From NCBI RefSeq assembly GCF_030812215.1, contig NZ_JAUSSG010000007.1, forward strand, positions 1 through 64,000: a DNA stretch of 64,000 nucleotides. Direction: 5' to 3'. The position numbers and the translations under genes were made by a program. Numbering within the stretch: the first letter of the stretch is position 1; each line of letters starts with the position of its first letter. The notes beneath the pieces are model-generated. The model worked only from the letters and a program-made list of their open reading frames with translations, did no database searches and was not told the origin of the DNA. This document shows positions 9,033 to 17,148 of this stretch, piece by piece. The DNA comes from Variovorax boronicumulans (GTDB taxonomy: Bacteria; Pseudomonadota; Gammaproteobacteria; Burkholderiales; Burkholderiaceae_C).

Positions 9033-9794
9033 ATGAAACTTCCAATCATAAATGAAGACCAGAGGGCAGCGCTGATTGCCTTGGTTGATCGGGATGCCTT
9101 TCGGCGGGGCGTGCTGCATCTTCGCCTGAAGGGAATGGGACATAAATCTCTGGATTTTTATTCGATCAATGATTTCCTTGAGGTCGCGCTGAGCGATATC
9201 AAATTTCAGGGTGCAGTGATTGTCTTGAACGGGGGTGAAAATGAAAATTATGAGGTAGAGCGAATTTTGGCGCTCCTTGATCTTCCCTTGCTGCTCGTGA
9301 CTTTGGAAGAAAGATTTGACGCCCTGAATCGGCTGAATGAATCGTTTCTAAAATCTAGATTTTTCGACGCCGTTCCTTTGAGCTGTGGAGATCGAGATCT
9401 CGAATGGAGGTTGAAATTTTTATTCAATAGACATGAATTAACACTCTCAAAGGCGAAGAGACTCGAATGGGGTGTTTATCGGTTCGAAGAGATAAGCCGA
9501 TCAGTTTTTTTCAAGGACACAGTGGTAAAACTAAGGCCGAAAGAATTTGATCTTGCGCTCACCTTTTTCAGGAACTGCGAAGTCACCCTTACGAGGGAAA
9601 AGCTGTGTGCGGTTCTGTGGGGCGGGGGATTAAAGGACGTCGGATCGAGAACGCTGGATGTTCATGTATGCAAAATAAGAAAAAAACTTGAAATTACTCC
9701 TTGCAATGGGTTCTCGCTGCAATCAATTTTCGGGGCGGAGTACAGATTGACGGTAATGGCTTCCCAAAAGCTTGCCGCCAAAATGGTGAATTGA
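9033..9794 (+). CDS. Orphan winged-helix (OmpR/PhoB-type) regulator with degenerate N-terminus
   Basis: 253 residues. The C-terminal 95 or so form a PhoB-type winged helix: VVKLRPKEFDLALTFFRN, REKLCAVLWG, the recognition-helix block SRTLDVHVCKIRKKL and the wing GFSLQSIFGAEYRL. The N-terminal half is of receiver length, but I do not see the Asp-Asp/Asp/Lys pocket of a phosphorylatable receiver, so it may be phosphorylation-independent. No sensor kinase gene is adjacent. Base composition is clearly AT-richer than the flanking genes, a sign of transfer. It begins 57 bases after the broken adhesin, so it may have been that adhesin's regulator. Confidence 0.8.
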   Translation: MKLPIINEDQRAALIALVDRDAFRRGVLHLRLKGMGHKSLDFYSINDFLEVALSDIKFQGAVIVLNGGENENYEVERILALLDLPLLLVTLEERFDALNRLNESFLKSRFFDAVPLSCGDRDLEWRLKFLFNRHELTLSKAKRLEWGVYRFEEISRSVFFKDTVVKLRPKEFDLALTFFRNCEVTLTREKLCAVLWGGGLKDVGSRTLDVHVCKIRKKLEITPCNGFSLQSIFGAEYRLTVMASQKLAAKMVN

Positions 9795-9814
9795 TTTTTC
9801 AAAATTATTAATCA

Positions 9815-11470
9815 ATGACGTCTTCACCTTCCGAAACGCGCGCTGCGCCCCCCTCGGCAGAGCCCTGTTCGCCTGCGGTGCGGTCGGTGCAACGCTGCTG
9901 GCGTCGATTGCCCTGGGCCACGACGGCCGTCGCATCGCCCAACTCGCAGTGCTCGCCATGCCGATGGTGTTGTGGCTCGCATGGCCGATCCGCAGCGCGC
10001 GAATGCGAAGCGCGCGAACGGTGCTCGTGTGGCTCTGGGCCATGGGCTTCGCGCTCGACGGCGCGGTGCGCGCGTACCTGCTCGATACCTACCAGGCCGC
10101 GCCCGACGGCGCGATGGTGCTCGGCGCCGCAGCCAACACCAATGCACGCGAGAGCACGGAATACCTGTGGATGCATTGGCGCTCGGCGGTCATCTGGTCA
10201 GGCGCGCTCGCGGTGGCCGGCGTGCTCGTGGGCATGTTCGCGCGGCGCGGCGCGGCTTTCGATGCGGGCGGATCTTCCGCACGCACGAGGTCATCGTTCT
10301 GGACGCGATCGCTGGTGCTCGTTCTCTTGCTGATCGCCTGCGTGGCCTATGCGAGCAAGCCGTGGCGCCGGCTGCATCCCGCGATCTTCTGGGCCGGCTG
10401 GGCGCAGTCGTTGCAGACGCTGCGCGGCGCCTGGGCCGACCAGGAGAAGGTGCGCGACCGCCTGATGGCGCAAGCGAGGGCCATCGCTCCCGTCGCACCG
10501 CAGTGCCGGCCCGTCGACGGTGGTACTGGTCATCACCGACAGCATCAACCGCGACAACATGGCCCTGTACGGCTACGGCCGCCCGACCACGCCGCGCCTG
10601 CTGGCGCACAAGGCGCAGGCCGGCGAGCAGATGGCGGTGCTGCAGAACGCATGGTCGGTGGACGCGAGCACCCTGCCCGCGCTGCGCAACATGTTCCACT
10701 TCGGCCTGCCCGAGAGCGAGAACCCGCCGCACCTGCTGGCGCTGGCGCGCGCCGCGGGCTACAAGGTCTGGTGGATCAGCAACCACGACGACCTCGCCAT
10801 CGAGCAGCAGCATGCGCGGCTGGCCGACGTGGTGGACATGGTCAACCGCACGCCGGGCCGCGCCAGCGCTTCGCTGGACGGCGAGATCCTCGACTGCGTG
10901 CAGGAAGCCTTTGCGGACACGAGCACCGACCGCAAGCTCATCGTGGTCCACCTGATGGGCGCGCACCCGCACTACAGCCTGCGCTTTCCGGAGAACGCCA
11001 ACCCGTTCGACGACGACGTCGATGCGGTCGAGAACGGCCTCGTGAAGGACGGCCGCTCCGCCTGGGTGCGGCGCTTCCGCCAGGAGTACGACGCGGCGCT
11101 GCTGTACCACGACTTCGTGGTGTCGGAGTTGCTGCAGCAGACGCGCAGCGCGGGCAAGCCGGGCGAGGACCGCGCCTGGATGTACCTGTCGGACCACGGC
11201 CAGGAGGTCGGCCACGGCAGCGACCGCGCGGGCCACAGCCCGTCGACCGCTTCGGGCTACCGCATTCCGACCGTCATCTGGCGCAACCGGGAGCCGCTGC
11301 CGAGCGTCGCCGCGCAGCAGCAGCCCTTTCGCGCGGACTGGACGGGATGGGCGCTGATGGACCTGCTCAGGATTCAATGGAATGGGCAGATGCCCGAGCG
11401 CAATGTGCTGGACCCAAGCTATCGCTGGCAAGTGCCCGAGCTGCCGGCCATCGTCGAGTCGTTCGGCTAA
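9815..11470 (+). pseudogene. Phosphoethanolamine-transferase/sulfatase-like membrane enzyme, two frameshifts
   Basis: Family: alkaline-phosphatase-fold transferases of EptA type, with N-terminal membrane helices and a periplasmic catalytic domain. Reading MTSSPSETRAAP from 9815, the frame changes at a run of six C (9848..9853); one more C would restore ALFACGAVGATLLASIALG and the membrane helices (9860-10370). A second shift near 10490-10500 moves into the catalytic frame: VVLVITDSINRDNMALYGYG, probable nucleophile Thr in DASTLPALRNMF, MGAHPHYSLRFP and YLSDHGQEVGHG, ending at 11470. The parts are otherwise well preserved, so recent inactivation or sequence error are both possible. Confidence 0.75.
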
Positions 11471-11510
11471 GGTAGCTCCCCTCGATCCCTTCACAACGGA
11501 CATTCTGCCC

Positions 11511-12446
11511 ATGGACAAACTTTCCGCAATGGCCACTTTTGCCACGGTGATCGAGGTTGGCAGTTTCACCCGGGCGGCCGACGTGCTGGCGCTCCCCAAG
11601 GCGCGGGTGTCCCAGCGCGTCTCCGAGCTCGAACGCCACCTGGGCGTGCGCCTGCTCAACCGCACGACCCGCACCCTGGGCCTGACCGAAGAGGGGCAGG
11701 CCTACTTCGCCAAGTGCCAGGTCATTCTTCGGGACATCGACGAGCTGGAGGAAGCGCTCAAAGGCGGCAGGCTGGAGCTGCGAGGGCGCTTGCGCGTAGA
11801 GGCCCTGGTGTCCGTTGCCCGTTGGATCATTGCGCCGCGGCTGCACGAGTTCCAGGCCCGCTACCCCGCCATCTCGGTGCGGTTGGCCGGAAGCGACCGC
11901 ATCAGCCACCTGCTGGAAGACGGCATCGATTGCGCCGTTCGCGGCGGCCACCTGAAAGATTCGAGCCAGATCGCGCGTCATGTGTGCGACGTCCGCGTCG
12001 GGCTCTATGCGGCACCGGCGTACCTGCGGGCTGCGCCCGCCATGCGCCACCCCGAGGAATTGATGCGCCATCGCAGCATCTCGTGGTTCCAGGGACAACG
12101 CAATCCTTTCGCGTGGCAACTGGAGAAGACGCAGAGCGAGGTCTTCGATCTGGCAATGGACAACGGCCTGCAGTTCGACGACCCGGACGTCGCCATCGCC
12201 TCGTGCATGGCCGGCAGCGGAATCTGCCCCGGGGTGCCTTTCGCGGTCGAGGGCTGGGTGCGCGCGGGCGCGCTGGTGCCGGTACTGCCGGACTGGAGCT
12301 TCAAGGCCCGGCCGATTCACATCATCTATCCGAGCAGCAAGCATCTGTCGGCACGCGCGCGTTGCTTCGTGGACTGGCTGCTCGAGTTGATGAAGAGCAG
12401 CCCGAGCGTGCGGATGACGCCGCGTGATCTGGCCGACCGCCTCTAG
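11511..12446 (+). CDS. LysR-family transcription regulator
   Basis: 311 residues with the standard plan: an N-terminal winged helix-turn-helix (about 1-60; FTRAADVLALPKARVSQRVS, HLGVRLLNRTTR) and a two-lobed effector-binding domain (about 90-295; GRLRVEALVSVARWIIAPRL, ICPGVPFAVEGWVRAGALVP). The LLNRTTRTLGLTEEG block is typical of the subgroup that often controls neighbouring oxidoreductase genes. The ATG at 11511 is chosen because homology begins exactly there. It precedes, in the same direction, the stress-related cluster at 12.6-14.7 kb and is a candidate regulator of it. The effector is unknown. Confidence 0.9.
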   Translation: MDKLSAMATFATVIEVGSFTRAADVLALPKARVSQRVSELERHLGVRLLNRTTRTLGLTEEGQAYFAKCQVILRDIDELEEALKGGRLELRGRLRVEALVSVARWIIAPRLHEFQARYPAISVRLAGSDRISHLLEDGIDCAVRGGHLKDSSQIARHVCDVRVGLYAAPAYLRAAPAMRHPEELMRHRSISWFQGQRNPFAWQLEKTQSEVFDLAMDNGLQFDDPDVAIASCMAGSGICPGVPFAVEGWVRAGALVPVLPDWSFKARPIHIIYPSSKHLSARARCFVDWLLELMKSSPSVRMTPRDLADRL

Positions 12447-12619
12447 GTGGCGCTGCGGGGCGGCCGGTGCAGGGGGCCGACCGCCCGGTCGAGCCGGCGC
12501 CTGATTTTGTTCAAGAAACCTGAATAATCTTTCATCTGCCGCCATATCTATCCGGATCGGCGCCGAATTTAAGCTCCACCTCGTTCTGTAACCAACCGAG
12601 GTGAATTATTTTTAAATCG

Positions 12620-13060
12620 TTGACAAGCGCCGCCGTGCTTTCCCTGCTTTTCATTGGCGGCGCGCACGCCAAGGGCCTGCCGAAAACGCCCGCGGAGGTT
12701 TCGCAAGCCTTCGAACATCATTTCAATGCGTCGGATCTAGACGGCCTGGCAAAGCTTTACGGTCCGCGCAGCATTTTTGTTCCTGCGCCGGGCGTCAAAT
12801 TGCAGGACCCCACCCAAATTCGTGACGCGCTGAAGCAATTCACTGCTTCCAGGGTTCCGATCAAGCTCACGGTTCGCCAGGTCTACGAAGCCGGCAATAC
12901 CGCGCTGGTGGTATTCGACTGGGCCATGAAGGGCACCGGGGTAGATGGCAAGCCGGTCGACATGTCCGGTACAGGAGCCGATGTCATGACCCGTCAAAAA
13001 GACGGCAACTGGCTCTACGCCATTGATAACCCCTTCGGCGTGACGCAGCCCCAAAAATAA
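12620..13060 (+). CDS. Secreted SnoaL/DUF4440-type NTF2-like protein; start region probably frameshifted
   Basis: The mature part is a single NTF2-like domain: AFEHHFNASDLDGLAKLYGP, SRVPIKLTVRQVYEAGNTAL, DVMTRQKDGNWLYAIDNPFG. As written, translation would need the TTG at 12620, giving a signal peptide without a basic start. If one T were removed from the run of five T (12609..12613), a GTG at 12601 would read MNYFKSLTSAAVLSLLFIGG, a far better signal peptide. So either a one-base slip has occurred or the TTG is used. It heads a same-strand run with a DsbA-like protein, Ohr and a YdhR-like protein. Confidence 0.7.
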   Translation: MTSAAVLSLLFIGGAHAKGLPKTPAEVSQAFEHHFNASDLDGLAKLYGPRSIFVPAPGVKLQDPTQIRDALKQFTASRVPIKLTVRQVYEAGNTALVVFDWAMKGTGVDGKPVDMSGTGADVMTRQKDGNWLYAIDNPFGVTQPQK

Positions 13061-13119
13061 TCAGATCATTAAGCGGGGGCGGCCATGTCGCCTTCTGCCA
13101 GCTTGAAGGAATTAGATCG

Positions 13120-13845
13120 ATGATGAAATGCGACCCCGTCACAGGCGCCTGCCTGCTGTCTGATTTGGACGAAAAGGCTGCAGCCCCTTTGCAGAAAATT
13201 CGCAGCGATCTGGTGGTCCGTTACATCGGCGATCCGATGTGCTCGTGGTGCTGGGGAATTTCTCCCGCCGTCCGTGAAGTGGCGGATTTTTGCGAAGCCG
13301 AAGGCATCGAATTCTCGATGACGATGGGCGGATTGCGCGCCGGCGGCGGCGACCCGTGGAGCAGCGCCTTCAAGGAATTTTTGCGCAATGAATGGCAGCA
13401 TATTGCGCAAGCCACAGGTCAGCCCTTTGGATATACCTTGTTGGATGCACCAAATTTCACTTACGACACTGAGCCTGCGTGCCGAGCGGTCGTGGCCGTG
13501 CAATTGCTACAGGAAAGAAAAAAACTCAAGTCTTTCACAGCGCTGAATTTCTTTGCCGCGACGCAGCGCAATTTCTATGTCGACGGAAAAGACCCCAAGG
13601 TCGTTCATTTTTACAAGGGAATATGCGAAAGCCTTGATCTGGATTTCGATGAATTTCGCGGTATTTTCGAGTCGCCGGAAGCCAGGCAGGCTGTGGGACG
13701 GGAATTTGTTCAATGCCGTCAATGGGGTGTTCGATCTTTCCCGACCTTGCTGCTGGAGCGAAATCAGGTCAGGTCAACGCTTGCGGTCGGATTTGTGAAA
13801 GCGGAGAAAGTGCTGTCGCGCCTGCGGCAGGCCGTTGCGTACTGA
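13120..13845 (+). CDS. DsbA-family (FrnE-like) thiol oxidoreductase, cytoplasmic
   Basis: 241 residues with no signal peptide. The active-site loop is DPMCSWCWGISP (C-x-x-C, residues about 40-43) following a beta strand VVRYIG, as in the thioredoxin-fold DsbA/2-hydroxychromene-isomerase/FrnE superfamily. The cis-Pro loop is GVRSFPTLLLER near residue 205. FrnE-type proteins act as cytoplasmic disulfide oxidoreductases in oxidative stress. A GAAGGA ribosome site lies 9 bases before the ATG at 13120. Its place next to Ohr supports a redox role. Confidence 0.85.
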   Translation: MMKCDPVTGACLLSDLDEKAAAPLQKIRSDLVVRYIGDPMCSWCWGISPAVREVADFCEAEGIEFSMTMGGLRAGGGDPWSSAFKEFLRNEWQHIAQATGQPFGYTLLDAPNFTYDTEPACRAVVAVQLLQERKKLKSFTALNFFAATQRNFYVDGKDPKVVHFYKGICESLDLDFDEFRGIFESPEARQAVGREFVQCRQWGVRSFPTLLLERNQVRSTLAVGFVKAEKVLSRLRQAVAY

Positions 13846-13929
13846 TTTTGAAAAATCCGCTCCGAAGAATTGAAAAATTCTCAAGTGTCCATGCACAAGA
13901 GAAATGCTGAAATTGAAAAAAGGAAATAT

Positions 13930-14355
13930 ATGCCAGTCGAAAAAACTCTTTATGTTGCCCACGCACATGCCACCGGTGGTCGCGAGGGCCGTGTCCGTAC
14001 CGATGACGGCGTGCTGGACGCGCTGCTCACCATGCCCCGCGAATTGGGTGGTAACGGCGCCGTGGGCACAAACCCTGAGCAACTGTTTGCCGCAGGTTAT
14101 TCGGCTTGTTTTCTCGGGGCGCTGAATTTCGTGGCTAGCCAGCAAAAGATCAAGCTCTCCCCCGAAAGCAGCGTCGAAGGAAGCGTGGGCATTGGCCCGA
14201 TTCCTACCGGCTTCGGCATTGAAGTGGAACTCGAGATTTCCCTTCCCAGCTTGGAACGCGGCGTTGCAGACGATCTAGTGAAAAAGGCGCATGTCGTTTG
14301 CCCATATTCCAATGCGACGCGCGGAAATATCAATGTCACGCTTAAGCTAATCTGA
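13930..14355 (+). CDS. ohr: Organic hydroperoxide resistance protein, Ohr/OsmC family
   Basis: Ohr is a thiol peroxidase that reduces organic (lipid) hydroperoxides, recycled by lipoylated proteins. 141 residues, the normal length. Both catalytic cysteines are visible: the peroxidatic Cys in NPEQLFAAGYSACFLGAL and the resolving Cys in VVCPYSNATRGNINV. The opening MPVEKTLYVAHAHATGGREG is characteristic of Ohr rather than OsmC. The ATG at 13930 has an AAGGA ribosome site; an upstream in-frame ATG at 13870 would add unrelated residues. Usually OhrR controls ohr, but no MarR-type gene is in the neighbourhood. Confidence 0.93.
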   Translation: MPVEKTLYVAHAHATGGREGRVRTDDGVLDALLTMPRELGGNGAVGTNPEQLFAAGYSACFLGALNFVASQQKIKLSPESSVEGSVGIGPIPTGFGIEVELEISLPSLERGVADDLVKKAHVVCPYSNATRGNINVTLKLI

Positions 14356-14398
14356 TAAAGCAATGCCTTCGCTTGGTTGAATTTTTATTGAAATTGTC

Positions 14399-14710
14399 AT
14401 GGCCTGCATTCTTCAAGTTGATTTTTCTTATTCTGGCCCTTGGGGAGAGGAAATGACCGAGGCGATGCAAGGCCTCGCACAGTCTATTGCCAAAGAGCCC
14501 GGTCTTGTCTGGAAGATATGGACGTTGAACAAGTCCACCAACGAAGCCGGGGGAATTTATCTATTCAAGGAGATGGCGAGTGCGAAGGCTTATTTATCAA
14601 TGCATACCGAGCGGCTCAAGAAGGTTGGAATCCTCTTCGTGAATGGCAAGGTGTTTGCGGTAAATGGGGCACTGACCAAGATCAATCGTGGGCCCATCCA
14701 CGAAATTTGA
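14399..14710 (+). CDS. YdhR-like putative monooxygenase (dimeric alpha-beta barrel)
   Basis: 103 residues, the usual size of the YdhR family. Recognised from ILQVDFSYSGPWGEEM at the start, PGLVWKIWTLNKSTNEAGGI in the middle and YLFKEMASAKAYLSMH. These proteins form dimeric ferredoxin-like barrels and are thought to act as small monooxygenases; a substrate is not established. It is the last gene of the run that starts near 12.6 kb and is followed by a strong terminator. Confidence 0.82.
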   Translation: MACILQVDFSYSGPWGEEMTEAMQGLAQSIAKEPGLVWKIWTLNKSTNEAGGIYLFKEMASAKAYLSMHTERLKKVGILFVNGKVFAVNGALTKINRGPIHEI

Positions 14711-14778
14711 AGATCAAGGTTTTTGGATCCCGAATCCTCGAAGGTAAAGATCAGAAGGCGGCATCAGGATTCCCATGA

Positions 14779-14807
14779 ATGGCGTGATTAATCACGCCAT
14801 TTTTATT
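14779..14807 (+). terminator. Rho-independent terminator after the ohr/ydhR-like genes
   Basis: A perfect palindrome AATGGCGTGATT/AATCACGCCATT (14779..14802) followed by a T-rich tail on the plus strand. It is 70 bases after the stop of the YdhR-like gene and closes that transcription unit. Confidence 0.85.
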
Positions 14808-14855
14808 TTCTCTTTTTTTAAAATCGGTGCGTACCCGATTTCAATTTAATAAAAT

Positions 14856-15359
14856 ATGGACATTGTTCGGCTAAGCAAAATTGCATTTGTCGCGGCCATT
14901 GGTTTTTTTGCTTCGATGACCGTTTGGGGAAATATCGATGACTACCAATCGAGGTTTTCTTTGGCTCGCCATGTTCTTTTTATGGAAACCATGTTCCCCT
15001 TTTCTGAAATGGAGCGCCGGGCGATAGAGATTCCCAGATGGAATCACGTAATTTATATTTCAATCATTGCTGTGAAAGCATTGGTTGCGGCAATTTGTTG
15101 GTTTGGTGCATTCAAAATGCTTTGCCACGTTGGAACCGCCAAGCAGAATTTCAATGAATCGAAGCAATGGGCGGTTGGCGGGCTTGCGCTAGGCTTCATT
15201 GTCTGGCTGGTTGAATTGATTGCTGCGGCCAGAGAATTCTTCGGGATGCGAATTCATAAGAGCTGGAGCGAGATGGATTTGGCGATTTTGTTTTGCGTAA
15301 CCACCATTGCCGTGCTTATCTTCATTTCCATGGTAGACGAGGAGCGAGATCCCTGGTAA
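14856..15359 (+). CDS. DUF2165 small integral membrane protein
   Basis: 167 residues with four hydrophobic segments: IAFVAAIGFFASMTVW, a second around VIYISIIAVKALVAAICWFG, a third around WAVGGLALGFIVWLVELIAA, and a fourth around DLAILFCVTTIAVLIFISMV. The pattern NIDDYQSRFSLARHVLFMET followed by M-E-R-R-A-I matches the DUF2165 family of predicted inner-membrane proteins, for which no function is established. AT-richer than neighbours. It stands alone between a terminator and an IS element. Confidence 0.8.
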   Translation: MDIVRLSKIAFVAAIGFFASMTVWGNIDDYQSRFSLARHVLFMETMFPFSEMERRAIEIPRWNHVIYISIIAVKALVAAICWFGAFKMLCHVGTAKQNFNESKQWAVGGLALGFIVWLVELIAAAREFFGMRIHKSWSEMDLAILFCVTTIAVLIFISMVDEERDPW

Positions 15360-15539
15360 AGAGGATGCGAAGCTTTGGGCAAAAATAGGTCTTCAGAGAA
15401 AGAGTTAATTATTGCGCAGCTCATCAATCAACTGAATTGAATGCCCTGACGCGTGGCGCAGGAGTGTCGACTTATTTTTCTTGGGTTTGTGGATCTGCCG
15501 CAGATTGCGTAGGGGTGCGGATAAAAAATTGGACTGGAT

Positions 15540-16495
15540 TTATGCCGTAAGTCCAAGACTCTCTCGGTACTCGATGGGGCTGAGAGAGCCCAGGGAGATC
15601 TTGATCCGTTGTTCGTTGTACCAACGGATGCAGGAGTCCACGGCCTGTACGAACTGCTCGCTAGATGGACTGCCAATTGCGAGGATAGAACAGCTCGGTT
15701 TTCAACCGACCGAAGAAGCCTTCGCATGCCGCGTTATCAGGCGAGTACCCCTTGCGCGATATTGAGCGAATGCGCTTCGCATCAGCGATGCGCGAGAGCC
15801 AGCCTGGCCAGCGATAGTGGGCACCGCGATTGGAGTGAACGACGGGCCGGTCTTCGGTATCGACCACCGTCTCGATGGCCGCATCCAGCATCGTGTTGAC
15901 GAGTTCGGCGTCCGGGCGCGTACCGAGCGACCAGCTGGCGACCATGCCGTTGAAGCAGTCGATCATGGGAGACAGATACAACTTGCCAGCTGGAATCTGG
16001 AACTCCGTGATGTCAGTGAGCCACTTCTCGTTGGGCGCGGCAGCCCGGAAGTCTCGGTTGAGAAGGTTGTCTGGCGCCGGACTGATCTCTCCCAGGTATG
16101 AGCCATACCTGCGGCCGCTTCGGTTTGGCAACGACCAAGCTCTCTTGTTTCATCAGCCGCTGCACGACCTTCTCCGAGATACTCGCGCGCTGCCTGGCCA
16201 GCGAAGCCGGCAGCCGGCGGTAGCCATAGCAACGGTGGTTGCTCGAAGATGTCGGTGAGGGTTCGATGCACCTCGGCGTACTTGTCCGCAGCATCGAGCC
16301 GGGCTCGATGGTAGAAGTAGAAACTGTGTGCCAGGCCCACTTCGTCGAACAGTTCCACGAGGGTGTATGTCTGCCTCAGGGCGGCATCAATCAGCACGTC
16401 TTCTCCCGATTGGTCAGGAGTTGCTGGTCGATGCCCAGGTCTTTTTTTAGGATTTCATTCGCCTTCTTCAAGAGGTCTTGTTCGAGCTGCAATCA
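15540..16495 (-). pseudogene. IS3-family OrfB transposase, frameshifted
   Basis: Three minus-strand frames must be joined: TYTLVELFDEVGLAHSFYFY (16397 on), then CYGYRRLPASLARQ with LMKQESLVVAKPKRPQVW (16294 on), then the integrase core NEKWLTDITEFQIPAGKLYL (16131 on). A further shift near 15664 leads to the end ..ISLGSLSPIEYRESLGLTA. The core keeps the first Asp (WLTDI) and the Glu (ACEGFFGRLK), but the second catalytic position reads VVHSNRGAHY where VVHSDRG is expected, so the DDE triad is also broken. Confidence 0.85.
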
Positions 16496-17077
16496 TCGGA
16501 TGTCGCGTCGCAGGGCTTCGAGCTGGCGCTCCAGCTCCTTCCGTTCCGGGCCTGGCGGTAGATCATGTTGGCGCTTCATGGATGCTGGAACCTCACGGCC
16601 GAGTAGCTGGTTCTTCCAGTTGTACAACGTTGGCCTGCACACGCCCAGCTCTTGGGCCACGGCTTGTGCACTCTCCTGCCGCCTGCACAACGCGATGACA
16701 GCTGCCTGTTTCATCGCGGGCGGCCTCGCTATTTCGTTGGATCGGCCGACGACACGAATGTGCAGCTCGGGGTGTGATTCGTGGATCCAGGAACGCAGCG
16801 AATCGCGTCCCGGATAGCCCAACGCCTTGATGGTGAATGCGATGCAGTTCCCGTGATCAAGGTGGTGCCTGACAGCCACCTCCTTCTGCTCCTGAGAATA
16901 CTTGGGCTTCGAGCGCGTATAGCCCCTTGGCAAGTCGAACCGCCGCTCGTACTCGCGGTGTCAGCCCTTCAACGCATTCTTGATCGTGCACCCCAATTGA
17001 CGAATGGTCGCCCTGACGCGTTTGCCGAGCTTGATGTACAGCTCGACCGCTCGAATTCTGTCTTCGTATGAATACAC
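16493..17077 (-). pseudogene. IS3-family OrfA (helix-turn-helix subunit) with in-frame stop
   Basis: From a GTG at 17077 the frame reads YSYEDRIRAVELYIKLGKRV, TIRQLGCTIKNALKG, then a TGA at 16961..16963 where a Trp codon is expected, then HREYERRFDLPRGYTRSKPK. Downstream there is a second helix-turn-helix (AQAVAQELGVCRPTLYNWKN) and a leucine-zipper-like end. Two HTH segments and a zipper are the normal OrfA build. The single nonsense codon separates them. Confidence 0.85.
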
Positions 17078-17148
17078 GAACTACCTCCTGGTAGTCTAAG
17101 TTTTTTTCCGCATCCCCACTGGCTCAGAGTTGGATCGGCGCGGAAAGA

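Larger units (their letters stand above)
15516..17112 (-). mobile_element. Inactive IS3-family insertion sequence
   Basis: An element of 1597 bp carrying OrfA and OrfB relics on the minus strand. Its ends are imperfect inverted repeats: TGCGGATAAAAAATTGGACT at the left and, read inward from the right, TGCGGAAAAAAACTTAGACT, matching at 17 of 20 positions and beginning with TG as IS3 elements do. I see no direct target duplication; instead GGGG continues the symmetry outward. Both open frames are damaged. Confidence 0.8.
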
